Below are positions 11,760 through 23,506 of a stretch of DNA of 64,000 nt, in pieces. This DNA is from Bostrychus sinensis. Taxonomy: Eukaryota; Chordata; Actinopteri; Gobiiformes; Eleotridae. Each line of letters begins with the position of its first letter. Position 1 is the stretch's first letter. The stretch is from assembly GCA_020698575.1 (NCBI GenBank), contig CM036240.1, positions 20,144,211 to 20,208,210 of the forward strand. Reading direction: 5' to 3'. The position numbers and the translations under genes are program-made. The notes under the pieces were generated by a model that had not been told where the DNA came from, ran no database searches, and worked only from the letters and a program-made list of their open reading frames with translations.

Positions 11760-12260
11760 AACTTGTTTTCTGAAACAGGAAACTTTAGCAGCTATATCCA
11801 CACAGAGATGAAAACGTTATCATTTCAAAAACATTTTCCATAAACATGACACCATCTCAGAAAAGGTGTGTGTACACACAGGGGTCCACGCAAAACCACT
11901 GCAAACACTGTAATACATATCCCAGGCCTGTTAGTGACACTGTAGCACAGCCACAGAAATACACAAACAAACAAAGGGGACATGCGCAGAAAACTTGCAA
12001 TCACTAATTCAGTTCCTCACTAGAACAGGGGTGTTTCTTAAAGCCCAGGTACCTACCTTGCCTTGCCTTAAAAGTGATTTTAAGGCAAGGCAAGTGAAAC
12101 ATGTGTTCAGCGTTTTGAAATCTTTCCACTCTGGGATCCGGTTTTAAAAATGATTGCATTCAGCCTCCCAAAGCAACGGAGCTGTGTGGACGAACCATCT
12201 ATACTGAGAAAAAATCTTTTTGCGCATAACCCTCAGTCTGTCTCCATATGGACAAGGCCT
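11760..12260. repeat. Probable non-autonomous DNA element with a central perfect hairpin
   Basis: Sequence such as CGGAGCTGTGTGGACGAA and the outer TCCACACAGAGATGAAAACG / TCTCCATATGGACAAGG parts resemble a dispersed fish element with inverted ends. The centre holds a perfect hairpin, listed separately. The edges are approximate. Confidence 0.4.
12057..12094. repeat. Perfect 17-bp inverted repeat with 4-nt loop
   Basis: CTTGCCTTGCCTTAAAA (12057-12073), loop GTGA, then its exact reverse complement TTTTAAGGCAAGGCAAG (12078-12094). It can form a cruciform or, in RNA, a strong hairpin. Probably the symmetric core of the surrounding repeat. Confidence 0.9.
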
Positions 12261-12261
12261 A

Positions 12262-13359
12262 GTTTCTGTTCACCGTAGTTTTCTATCTCGAGAGAGATCA
12301 ACTCATATTAACGCTGAAACTTTTGTTTGTTGAACCTCATTTGTGAAACAAACCCGTTAGCATCCCATCACACATGCTTAAAACCCAAACTATTACTGTC
12401 CCCTTACCTGGCGTCTGTGCCTCTCTCATCTCCCTTGGCGCAGTAGATTGATCGCCCATATCCTCCATGAACCAGTCTATAACTATGTTTGCAGCACAGC
12501 ATGGCCACTGTCATAGAGAAGCTAGCACATGCTGCAACAGGCTTAGTTAGTTGTTAACAGAGAACAGAGAGTGGTAGAGAAATACCATGAGGTATCCTGT
12601 TGTGGTCATGTGACCGTGGGCCAGCACTTTTAAGGCAAACATTCTGACATTCTTGTGACATTTTGGGAATGGCTGCTCTAACCAATCAACATGCACCTAA
12701 ACGTGTACAGGTAAGTGATTGCATTTGTTATGGAAAGTCAAAGGCTGAAAAAACAGGACAAACGCATTTGACATACTACAGTGAATTTTAATGAAAGATT
12801 TGTTGTCCCAGAGAAAAAGGCTGGAATAGTTATGTGCAGATGAGTAAAGCAATTCTTCAATTGCAAAATATCTTCAAAATCGCTTTTCACAACAAATCAC
12901 AATTACTTCTGTGCCTACTGCTGTTACTATTGCTGCTACTCTATTTTTAAACCTAGAATTAAACCCAGGAAATGGCAACAAAAACATTGTTTTTCATATA
13001 GAAATTTTAAGAAACTTTAAAGAAGACGAAAATGTACCAAGAATGTATGTTGATATTCTTTCAAAAAATCTCACTTTCCACCTTTTTCACCTGTTGTCCA
13101 GTTATGTGTATAATTATTTTGATAAACAGCAAGTTAGCAAATAATTATACTAATAATTGTGGTTGACTTGTGTGGACATATTTTCACAACTGTCATTAGT
13201 GTGGTAAATTAGCTACTTATAAAATTAGTGTGGCTCTGTGGCATTCAGTTGTGTCATATGATGTATAAAAAATTGAACAATGCACTGTGTTTTTTTTTTT
13301 TTTTTTTTTTGTACTTAATGGAAAATACCTTTACTCCTGCAAATGCCTGCTTTTGTGTG
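12262..13359. other. Non-coding sequence with a poly(T) tract
   Basis: No gene supported. A T run lies at 13290-13310. An open frame at 12911-13144 shows no domain and has repeat-like composition. Confidence 0.4.
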
Positions 13360-13960
13360 ATAAGCTACAAATGTAGCGAGGTGCTGTAAAATCCATTTAG
13401 AATTAATAATACCAAAACGACTGCTGTTAATGAAAAAGTGTAATTGATATGAAGAGCTTCATCGTCATCTTTTGAAATGCAAGATGTCACTGAGCTGCTA
13501 CAAATGCCGTTTTTTAATGGATACATGGACAATGCTGTGGTATTGTTCTTGACAGGACAAAATGATGTGAATAGTCGTGCTTGTCACTGTTGCCAAACTA
13601 TTAATAGATCTGTAATTATGGTTTGCAAATTGTTGATTCTTCTCATCCTCTGTGGTATTTGATATGCTCAGCACAATGAGGAGATGAATTAGGACTAATA
13701 AACAGGTCTCATGATTCGGTCTCTAATTGGAGGATCATTATATTTCTTCCACAGAGATGCCCACAGCTAAAGGCTTTAACAGCACTATTTCAAACAGGAC
13801 ACAAAGAGGCCTTAATGAATACTCCTGTGACTTTGCACCATGCCTTACAAAGGGAAGCACATATTCTGTTTTTATCTTACACATAGCTTCCTGTAATTGT
13901 CGGACTGAGGTGCAGCCCGGCGCCCATTGCAAATAGCATTAATTATACAAGGTTTTATCC
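13360..13960. promoter_or_regulatory. Candidate conserved non-coding element
   Basis: Repeat-free and mixed in composition, with motifs such as GAATTAATAATACC and TAATTATGG. The frames at 13727-13936 (+) and 13738-13932 (-) lack domains and splice context. The regulatory role is inferred only from the contrast with surrounding repeat-rich DNA. Confidence 0.25.
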
Positions 13961-14179
13961 AGAGATGAAAATGTATGAGGATCTTAAGTTTGTGTTTTAG
14001 TTCTTAATACCAAAGTTGTCTCTTTGTCCTGGAATCAAAGACATTTTACTTACCTAGGTGATGTGAAATCAAAGACCAAGCAAAACCAACACACATCTAC
14101 AGTATCATCATCCTCTTTCCTTTTGGTTTTGGTTTTAGTTAATCCTATCCTATACCGACAACATTAGAAGCGTAAGAGG

Positions 14180-14480
14180 TCAATATTTAAATTTCAAACA
14201 ATGTTCATACATATGTACTCTCGATATAATACAGTAAGTAAATGTATTTCCAGAGCAAATGAAATGCGTGCTCAGGGAATGTGTTGAAATCTCTGGGTGC
14301 CATTTGCTCCCATCAGTGGAGCTGATAGAGTCATTAGAGAGCATCGGCTGCGTTGGTCCCTGTGCAGTAAATGGCCTTTAGGTTGGGTGAAACAACCTCA
14401 GCGTTACCTCAGAGCACTTCACTAAAGCCTGTGGTTCAGCCCTGTAAGGTCAGGCGACAGAAACATAACACTGGATATAG
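14180..14480. promoter_or_regulatory. Candidate conserved non-coding element
   Basis: Repeat-free block with slightly raised GC (GGTGCCATTTGCTCCC, GAGCATCGGCTGCGTTGG). No coding potential seen. Function unproven. Confidence 0.22.
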
Positions 14481-15639
14481 TTAAAATGGATTCCAGCGTT
14501 ATATTCCGACTGCAAGGATTTTCTATAACACACATATGACCTCTTATGTTAATATAGGAGGCTTTTCTTTATCTATTAGTGACAAACCTGATTACCTTTG
14601 GAGGACTGCAAAAACCAAAAGTGCTGAAATGGTCTAAATGACAAGCTGGGTTTTTGCATATCACAACTCCTCGGTGGCTTTAAGAAAGAGGGTGATAGAG
14701 GTCAGCTCAATATGCATATAATAATTTGGGGTTACATTCAAAGTTTAGGTTTTAAGCCTCTTGATGAAAGACAGCTATGAATAAATGTAATCTTTTTCAT
14801 TTGGTCATTTGCTGAGGGCTATGTAAAAGTCTTTGTATGCTCTTTAACTATTAAAAATCCTTATTACTGATTCATTGTTGCTTTGAGACACCTTCTGTCA
14901 GAACCGATTTCAGATATTTATTTAAGAACGTAAGGCAGACTATTTTCATTTATTTAATAAGTAATACAGTTACAGTGATGGATTGATGAAAAAGTAAAGT
15001 TTAGGCCACACCGCAGAGGAACTTATTTGTTGAGCTAGTGAAAATACACCGGTACGAGGGCAGACTGACAAAAGAGTGTGTGCCATTCATCTGCTAACCT
15101 GCTCAAGGTGCGCCTGGTTGATGTCCTCCTCCTTTGGTGGGGAACATATGTCCACAGCAGCTGTGCCACTGTGAATAGGCAGTGATTGTGTGCAAGCTAA
15201 CTGCATTCCTGGGAGCCTCGCCAAGTTTGAGTGGAGTGAGCTGTCCCATTTCTTTTTTTTTTTTTTTTTTTTTCAGACCAGCATCTCCTATATTCCACCT
15301 GATTTACATGTCTACTTTCCACAGACAGTATCAGTGGCTCTCTCTGACCAGAATAGCACAAAGTTTTTTAGGAAGATGCTGAGGAGCAGAACTGGAGACA
15401 TATTTCAGATGCTTAAGGCGTGCTGAGTGGAACAGCTGTGAAGCTGGATGCTCCCTGTGACACAGTTTACAGAATACGTTCTAGTTTATGATTCTTGTTA
15501 TAATGATATATGATGTGTGTTTTCCTCAGACATACTGTGTTTCTTGCTATGGGAAAACTATTTCTGTTTGGTCACTGCACTGTATTTACAGCGTGTATAA
15601 AGGTCCACAGACTATCATGGTTAAACTTATTCTCTTTTT
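14481..15639. other. Non-coding sequence
   Basis: No gene. Holds a T run at about 15252-15273; the overlapping frames across it (15182-15426) are low-complexity artefacts. Confidence 0.4.
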
Positions 15640-15885
15640 CCACACAAGACCAGCCAACCAGTGCCACTTATGCAGTGCATTATGTGGTTGGTAATGGACT
15701 TAACATTTCCTTTCAGCTTTTCTACAGGGTTGCCACAGCAAATCACCTGCCTCCATGCATGCAGTGATTTGCACATTGATGCAACTGGTTTTACGCCAGA
15801 TGCCCTCACTGACACAAAACTCATATATCTGGGCTTGGGACCAGTAGTACCCTGGCTTGTGAACCCTAATGCACAGATTGGAAAA
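15640..15885 (+). repeat. Dispersed repeat, GGGCTTGGGACC family, copy 1
   Basis: Contains GCCAGATGCCCTCACTGACAC and ATCTGGGCTTGGGACCAG, the core of a common fish repeat. Related copies lie at 18140-18330 and 23195-23360 (+), 29270-29420 (-), and a degraded one at about 35900-36000 (-). SINE or DNA-element origin is not settled. Confidence 0.6.
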
Positions 15886-16275
15886 AGTTCCATAGTATCT
15901 CTCTTTATTTATAAAGCAGTGGTCATGACTTGTAGTCAACATAGAGTTAATTTTTTTTCAAAACAATACAAATCTTATAGTTTTTTTTTAATACATGTAA
16001 AGTAGCTTTAATAGTTTAACAGTTGGATTTTGCTATTGTTAAGTAGTTTTTGAAAACACTTGGCTTTCCTATGTAACACCTGTAATTGTTATCAGACAGT
16101 CACACAGGAAAGCCAATGTCTGGCAAAAAGCAAATGGAAATGTCATTTCTGCTCCTGATCTGATGATGACCACAAACAAACAATGGATTCTTTGTGATAT
16201 ATTTACGTCCGTCTGACCTCTGTTTAAGGAACAAGGACAACCAGAAGAACTCTGAATCGAGATCCCAAAATAACA

Positions 16276-16300
16276 ACACACACACGCACACACACACACA

Positions 16301-16360
<60 letters not shown>
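16276..16360. repeat. (CA)n microsatellite
   Basis: About 85 bp of CA dinucleotides with a few interruptions (CGCA, CATA). Reading frames across it on both strands are artefacts. Confidence 0.95.
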
Positions 16361-16574
16361 GTCTGCCACCTTTTCATTCTTATACACAACACAATCAGAG
16401 CCCCTTACTGCCGTTTTCCCTCATTGTTTAATTTGTACTGGCTATCTTCAATATCTCTAGTGCTGTTTCTTATCTTTGACCTTCAGCTTGTTGCATTGTC
16501 GTCACCCCCGCACCCCCCACCACCCCACCTCACTCCTTTACCTGCCCCCCCACACTCCATACACACATACACCA

Positions 16575-16935
16575 GCGACCTTCACAGGGGTGTCATTACT
16601 CCCCTGACCCATTTGACGATCCCCTCATGTGGAATGTGCATATGCCCGAATCGGCGCGGATCCGGCACAGTATGGGGTGAGGTGAAGTACTTACCGAAAT
16701 ATGACTTGACACGCTTTATCAAATGGGGAAAGATGAAGACGAAACAGCTGCTGGTGCTGTCGTAAGCAATCTGGCCGTGATTGAATAAAAGTGTCAGGAA
16801 AAAGGGCCGCTTGATGGTCTTTTGTTCTCCCCCCCCATCCCGCTTGATGTTAGTTTGAGCTGTCAGGAGGGAATCACAGCTGCGTGATTTATCAATACTT
16901 GGAGTGACCTTGCAGCCACACCACCGCCGCATGTA
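16575..16935. promoter_or_regulatory. Candidate conserved non-coding element, GC-rich
   Basis: Repeat-free, unusually GC-rich for this region, with CpG-containing words such as CGAATCGGCGCGGATCCGG. A minus-strand open frame (16582-16959, 125 codons) crosses it and a donor-like CG|GTAAGT occurs on the minus strand near 16692, so an unknown exon cannot be excluded. I recognise no protein family in it. Confidence 0.25.
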
Positions 16936-17239
16936 TTGTGCGTGTGTGTGTGTGTTCAAAAGTGAGTGCTCCTATCTGTGTGTGGCTCTCATGGATTCAA
17001 ACAACATAAAGTGGAATATATTCAAAATAGTTGGCACATATACACAAAGCCTTGGCTTGACTTGGAACAGAATTCTCTCCTCTCTTATAGGCACAGTAAG
17101 TGGATTGTTCTGCCAACATGATAAGAGTATTTTTCCTCAACATCACAGCGTCCAGCAAGTGTTTGGAGGAAAGTGTGTCTCTTTTAACTAAATGGCTTTG
17201 AACTCTACATTTTTATAACTTTTTTTTTTCTCTTTATAA

Positions 17240-17500
17240 CCTGTCCACATTGGCGTTTCACCTCCACTACTTTCTTTGAGGTGTACTTGGGCATGCCTGT
17301 TTTCATGGCAGTCCATTGACTGTCTGTGTTGTGATTAAGCAGATGTTTTATTGCAAACCGGAACAGTCATTACTGCCATAAACCCATCTGTGGAATTGCT
17401 TTTTATGCAAATTAACAAAGCATCTGCATAAATAAAGTTCTAATGAATACCTTTCTGCAAAGCTCTTTGGTTCCTAAGTGTTAGTAATTGTGAACATGCA
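17240..17500. promoter_or_regulatory. Candidate conserved non-coding element with octamer motif
   Basis: Repeat-free block with an exact octamer ATGCAAAT at 17405-17412 followed by TAAC, a POU-type site, and neighbouring AT-rich cores. Function is inferred, not shown. Confidence 0.25.
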
Positions 17501-18094
17501 GGTAAGTAGGGATCAATGACGGCTTTGTTTTTCATTCAATCTATTTGTTATTATTTTATACATCTTGTTCTGGCAGAATGGAAAATGTTTATAGATTTTC
17601 AAATTCATCAGCTGTTTAAATGACTGTTTTATTAATTACATTTGTACAAAGCAACACGGTTAATTATTGATATATCTCTGATTCAGAATTAGCTCTGTAG
17701 TTGGGTTGCAGGGAGTAGCAGTTTTAGCTGTAGGTTACAAGGGAAATAAAAGAAAATCTGCTGCTACCGGTTGATTGGGAACTAGTGAAGAGTAAAGTTT
17801 GCCTGAGAACATTAAGGCTGCTTTATGGATCCCTTTGTTGTGAGGGTGCCAATGGAAGCTCATTAATTTCCCTGGGTTTTAATGGGGGAGAAGTGAACAT
17901 GTGGCAGGAGTCGTCTTGGTGGGACCCACATGAGTCGCACCTCTGTTGTTCAAGGGACACCATGTTTTTATTTAATTGCAAAGGTGTCCCACTGCTTGGA
18001 AAATAATAAGATAATTTTAGTATTAGTAAAAATGTGCAGATCAACATGCTTAGTGTTGTGTGGATTTTATTACTGACAGACTTCAATAAGCTGT

Positions 18095-18575
18095 GTCATC
18101 TGTAAGAAGTACTTAAAATCCGCACCCAAGTAAAAGTACTTCTTCTAGAGTTGCCAGACTTGCCACAGCCGGTCATCTGCCTCTGAGTGTGCAGTGATTT
18201 GTTTATTGATTTGGCATAAGTTCTATGCAGGATGACCTTACCGGCACAACCCTCTCCATTTTTTTGGGCTTGGGACTGATACAAAGAACACCCTGGCTTG
18301 TGACCCTCTGTGGCTGGATTAAGTATAACCACTTTTTTCTTCACAATATTATTACTTAAGTAAAAGTAAAAGTACCCTATAAAATTACAAATACTTGAGT
18401 AAAAGTTCACAAAGCATTAGGTAAACTCCTCCATTATCACAGCAAAAACCACTACTACTATGCCCAGTATCAAACCTGTGACCTTCTGACTGCAATGTGA
18501 GCATGCAGCCACTGTGGTTAAAAAAATATTTCTACTCAAAAAAATTACTCAAGTAAAAGTATGCTTTAGAACACT
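18095..18575 (+). repeat. Composite repeat: ACTTGAGTAAAAGTA element plus GGGCTTGGGAC copy 2 and SINE fragment
   Basis: CAAGTAAAAGTACTTC at about 18127 and TTACTTAAGTAAAAGT at about 18352 bracket a copy of the GGGCTTGGGAC repeat (18140-18330). A tRNA-SINE-like fragment follows (18465-18525; minus-strand B-box-like CACAGGTTTGATAC). Several insertions seem stacked here. Confidence 0.5.
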
Positions 18576-20339
18576 CCTACCTGTGGCTCGGGAGATACGA
18601 GTGGCTCTCTTGCCACTTTCCAAGTAGCTCCCCAGAGGCTTTATAAATCCTATGTAAGACTGATTTGTCAAATTTGATTTATGACTTGGCAAAACAACTT
18701 GTGAATTTATTCAGTCAAAGGTGCATGGCCCCTCTGTGTACAAAAGTGTTAGGGTATCATTCACCAATTAGTTATCAGTCAAACAATTGCTTGATGAGTC
18801 AGTAGTGATATTAGCTTGATTACAGTATTTTCAGATTAGGTGAATAGAGTTTGCATTGACAAATGTGATGATAAGTGTGTGTCAGTCAATGCACACTGAT
18901 ACAAAATTCACATGCAGTGATTTAAATATTTCTTGTTTTAATTTAAAACTTGAGTTGTGTACACAGACATTTTGTAAATGTTAAAGAAAAACAAAATACA
19001 CTTTTCTTTGGGTTGAAAGTGTCAGCTCTGTGACTAACTGGCCACTGTCCAGTGTTTTAACATAAATATAATATAAATATAAGTGTTAGAAAGCATGAGT
19101 AGCCATTTTTGATTTGTAAAAGTAGCACTCAGGGGAAAAAAGGTTGGAGACCCCTGCTTTAGAAAATCTACCCAAAACTGACATTTTCTTTTAAGAAGTA
19201 CTTGTAAATTTGCTAAAATCTCATTACTTTCCACTTCTGTACCTGTAGGTGCAGAATACCTGATAAACGCAAAGTATGCCTCTTACCAAGTACAATGAGC
19301 CATCTAATCCCACCATAAACCGCCATTACCTTGAAAACCAAATTTTAATAAAGAAATTCTTTGTTTAATGATTAAAGGAGATCTGAGACATGAGTGAAGA
19401 GAGAGGAGGGGCCGTAGTTGGTGAGGTCAGGAGCGATCAAGAGACTGGCATCAAAGTGGTTCGGGACGACAGTGGAGTATTCATCGTTTAACCCTTAATT
19501 TGTAAGTTACTATAAAACTACTAATGATTAGGTCTAAGTTTAAGCCATTGTTCCTTTTTTTTTTTTTAATATTATGTCTTCTAGTCTCAAAGAAGTCCCC
19601 AGAAACTACAAAACAGGTGACACTGTTTGTACTGAAAAAAGCCCAAATTCATTAGGTACAAACTGAGATATTATCATAAATTAACTCACTGGGTAGCAGT
19701 GTGACTTCTTGAACCCATCAACATCAGCACCACTACACACTGTCAGTTTTCTTTTGGCTACTGTATCCAGAGTTTCAAGTCATTCGTTTAAGTGGAAATG
19801 TTCTCTCGGGCTTTGATCTCTATTGTAGCGCCGGGCCAGATTTTTGTATACATCACAAAATAACAAACAGCAGGTTACGCTACTCGGTCTCCCACTCATC
19901 ACCCGGTGAGATCTCGCAACTTTTAGCATAATGACTTTAGCAGGGATGCCTTCTCTACACAGTCCATCAGGCCAGCCATCTAGCAGATTAAATTATGTCT
20001 GTGAGCATTAAAGCTTTGATGCTGTATTTGGGCAGCGTGCATGCATCCATTTGCAAAATTCTGTATAACAAAATTAAAAACATGGACACCTATGGAAAGT
20101 GGCTTGGCACCGGCACTTAAAACCAACCACTCTAAACAGGCTGCTGACTAATGCATTTGTAATCATTTCTGTGATCAATGTTAGATACTGTGCAATAAGA
20201 TTAATCAGCCATATGCAAAACTGGGATCACCTTATACAAAAGAAGAAGAAAGAGAGAGATGGAGACAAAAGAGATGAAAGAAATAGCTCCACCATTGTGT
20301 ACTAAAAGGATACTAAACAGAAAGCACACCTGCATTATC
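18576..20339. other. Non-coding sequence
   Basis: No gene seen. Includes a short end-like ATTACTTTCCACTTCTG near 19225, related to the ACTTGAGTA element family, and AT-rich stretches. Confidence 0.4.
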
Positions 20340-20630
20340 CTCATTTCTCTGCAGTCTTGTGTGTGTCTTTCAGCAGCTCTGGACCGTTGTTCTCCCCTCA
20401 GCTGTGCTTTGGCATCTGTGCGTGGCCATCTCGCCGCTGAATAGCTGCCTGATTATTCCAAATCTGAGGGAATATTCAAACAAGGCCGATAATGCATTCT
20501 TCCATATGATTCTCCAGAGCTGGGACAGCTGTTCGGCAGCTTTCACTGCCACGCTCAGAGAGGGACAGATTTCTCCGCTCAATTAATAGGCCCCATTAAA
20601 GCAAGAGAGAAGTTTGACAAATGCATCATG
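20340..20630. promoter_or_regulatory. Candidate conserved non-coding element
   Basis: A complex, repeat-free block including CGCCGCTGAATAGCTGCC, GATTATTCCAAATC and CTCAATTAATAGG. Frames on both strands (20359-20586 and 20370-20582) overlap completely, which argues against either being coding. Regulatory role is a guess. Confidence 0.28.
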
Positions 20631-21539
20631 AGAGTGTGTTTGTCTTTGGGAAGAGGACACGGAGTAAATAACACTCACAGCTGAAAAAACAAATAGGCCT
20701 GCACATAACAAAAATAGATTAATTAATAAAAGATGCTTTGGATTAACTTAGTTAACTTAAGAAAATATCACATAGCTAAAACAGGTTATAAAATACTATA
20801 TGGTATAATTTTCTAAGTTGAATATGATGCAACATACTCACATACAAAGCTGTCTATAGGCCCACAGAAAGTCTATTTTATTACCATTTCTGGACAGTAA
20901 CTGTCAGTATGTTCATCACAAATGCGGTTGTTTTACACAGATTACAAGCAGGTCAAATTGACTAACCCGCCCACTGAAATGATAACACATTAATGACACG
21001 AGTTTGTCAGGTGTATCAGACAGAGAGAATTACTGGAGATCAGTGTCTCTTTGTCTGTCTCAATTTGGCCACACAGTGATTTGAGAAGGCTGGGCTGGGC
21101 AGCAGCGTCGGCGGCGCTTGTAAAGTTTCCACTGGCAGATGAATTCTTTCAGTCTGGCTTCCCTCGTGTCTGCCTCTCTGCAGAACAACGGGGATGTTGT
21201 TTGTCCAAGGGCACACCTGTAAGGTGCAGACCTCTACAGGCTTACCTCAGTGGCCCCTGCTGCTGGACTCAAAAGCCAATTATTGCTCTCAGAAGATAGA
21301 GCACTGTCAACTTCAAACACAACATTCTTCAGGCAGATTAGGATGAAATTATCTATATTATTCAGGCATGGAGAATGAATTGGACTATTTGCTGGTCTTT
21401 GTGGTGAAATACAAGACAGTATAAATTGCAGAGGTATGTTTGGAGTCGGGGTAATACTCTGTGTCTTTATGAAAGGGCAGCAGAGAGGATCAGATTAGAG
21501 ACAGAACAGCGAGTGTCTTTCAGTGTGCCGCAGCTATCA

Positions 21540-21995
21540 TCTCTGTCTTCTTGTCCGCGCCTGTAGAGAGGTTAAATTAAATGGCTCTAATAAATGTTTT
21601 GGTCTCGCTGATGCGGTCCAGCCAGAATTTAAACAAAAACACTGTGGAGAAACGGCCCAGTGTAAGATCAGAGAGAGGAACAAATGGAGGGCGGGAGAAC
21701 TATGTCAGCACATTACCAACATTAGAAACGGACTTGTTTTCACTTAAAGCTCAATTATACTGCTGCTTCCAGAAACAATTATATTGATGAATGCTTTCTA
21801 AGTTACTGTAATTAAATTATTCCATTTAATTAACAAATTATATTGAATTTTTCCCCAGAGGATGGCATTAGCCTCATCTGCTGTTGCACAAACAGAAGTT
21901 GCTGTGTGCTATGGAAATGATTACTAATGCCTAATGAAATAGTGTCAAATCAGATAAATGCTACAACAAGCCATTCTTGTAACACAGCCAAACTT
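21540..21995. promoter_or_regulatory. Candidate conserved non-coding element with AT-rich homeodomain-type cores
   Basis: Repeat-free, with GTAATTAAATTATTCC, TTTAATTAACAAATT, GGAAATGATTACTAATGCC and similar words suited to homeodomain or POU factors. No coding evidence. Confidence 0.28.
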
Positions 21996-22099
21996 CAGAT
22001 GAAATAATAAAGCCCAAGAAGAATTATTGATTGTTTTTTTTTTCAAGGACAGCCTTTCTAAACTGACAGTGAATACATTTTAATCCAGAATGCCTTTGC

Positions 22100-22124
22100 A
22101 AAAAAAAAAAAAAAAAAAAAAAAA
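22100..22124. repeat. Poly(A) tract
   Basis: An uninterrupted A run of about 25 bases. Confidence 0.95.
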
Positions 22125-22439
22125 GTTAAACAATATACATCATCATGCAGAAAGAAAATTACAGAACAATAATTAGTAAATGTAACGCACCAATAACAAA
22201 TAGAAGCAAGGGACAATTCTGTTTAAAGTCACTCTGTAGAAGGTAATTACATACAAGTGGAATCCATTAACCGTGTTACTTTGATGGTTCAGCAGTAAAA
22301 AGCCACGGAATAGAAGTAGCGGGAAGTAGAGTACAAATGTTTTCAACTTGCAGCTGACCAGTGCCCTCTACTGGGCGCTACAGGAACTTGCTCTGAGTAG
22401 TATTCTGATCTGAAAGAGATTTCTAGGCCAAATATTCTT

Positions 22440-22880
22440 TAACTTTTCTTTCTTCCAAGAAAGTTGTATCAATTTACAAAAATACACAAAGTTACAAAAT
22501 AAATAAATAAATAAATAAAATTAAAAAAAATAGTCTTGAAGCACTCAGAGAATTTGGACCTCTGCCAAGGCACTGGTCTAATCTCACAATGGTAATGATG
22601 TAGTGCCCAGACCTGGACTCAAACTCAAAGATTTTGTAGTTCAGGAGTAAATGCTCTTTCAGTTGAGCCACAAAACCTTTATATCTCACAGTGGTAACAA
22701 ATCTACTAAAACTAATGATTTATTTTAACTTTAACACTCCTGTATCTGAACAGTGATCTGGATCCACACTAAAAGGAATTATTTTGTCCTTGGCCCATTA
22801 CCAACCTTTTACTATAATTTTTATAACAAAAATAAAAAATAAAGTACCCTACTCTTAGTTATGTGCATTTTTTTTACACA
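22440..22880 (-). repeat. tRNA-SINE-containing element, related to 30859-31324
   Basis: Read on the minus strand, it has A-box-like TGGCTCAACTGAAAGAGC and B-box-like GAGTTTGAGTCC, then TGGCAGAGGTCCAAATTC. The same order occurs inside 30859-31324 (CTCTGCCAA..ACTGGTC, AATCTACTAAAACTAA). The Tc1-like termini of that copy are not recognisable here. A short (AAAT)n lies at about 22498-22520. Confidence 0.6.
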
Positions 22881-23194
22881 TCTTACTAAAAGTAGGTTGT
22901 CCCTTGTGGCATTTGAAGGATGGGTCAAATACAAATGTCCCTACAAGGACAAAAAAGTATACTTTAGATAAAACTTTTGCACTGTATGTGCAACAATTTG
23001 ATTATTTTACACATTTGACCATAGTAGGCTGAATATTAATGTTTGAAGAATAGGCAAAGTTAATAAAATAGTGTTTAAAATCCCATGCAACTTATATACA
23101 GTATGTTGATCGCATGTTTGGAAATAAATTATCAAGAATAGTCATCTTTCCAGTGTATCAAACATTTTTGTAACCTTTTGTAATTTTTGTAACC

Positions 23195-23360
23195 AGGGTT
23201 GTATTCTGTATAAACCATCTTGGTGAACCCTAGTATTAAGGGTTAATATGGCATTGGTCTTACATCAGATGCCCTTCCTCGCCCAGACCTCTCTATTTAT
23301 CTGGGCTTGGGATCGGCACAAAATGTTCACTGGTTTTTGACCTCTGTACTGAAACTACAC
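23195..23360 (+). repeat. Dispersed repeat, GGGCTTGGGAC family, copy 3
   Basis: Contains CATCAGATGCCCTTCCTCGC and TTATCTGGGCTTGGGATCGG. Confidence 0.6.
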
Positions 23361-23506
23361 AGTTCTCCTCATAAGCTCACAGAACAGAAGTTATTTAAAC
23401 TTTAGATTGATCGCCTATACATGAGTACATTTGACCACTCTATATTTTGACAGGATACTGTTTAATCTTTAACATAAACAATAAAAGTTAACTCGAGCCT
23501 ATAAAC

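Noticed and set aside
16069..16460. Open frames of 88-107 codons on both strands
   Set aside because: They are produced by the (CA)n microsatellite (Cys-Val or His-Thr runs).
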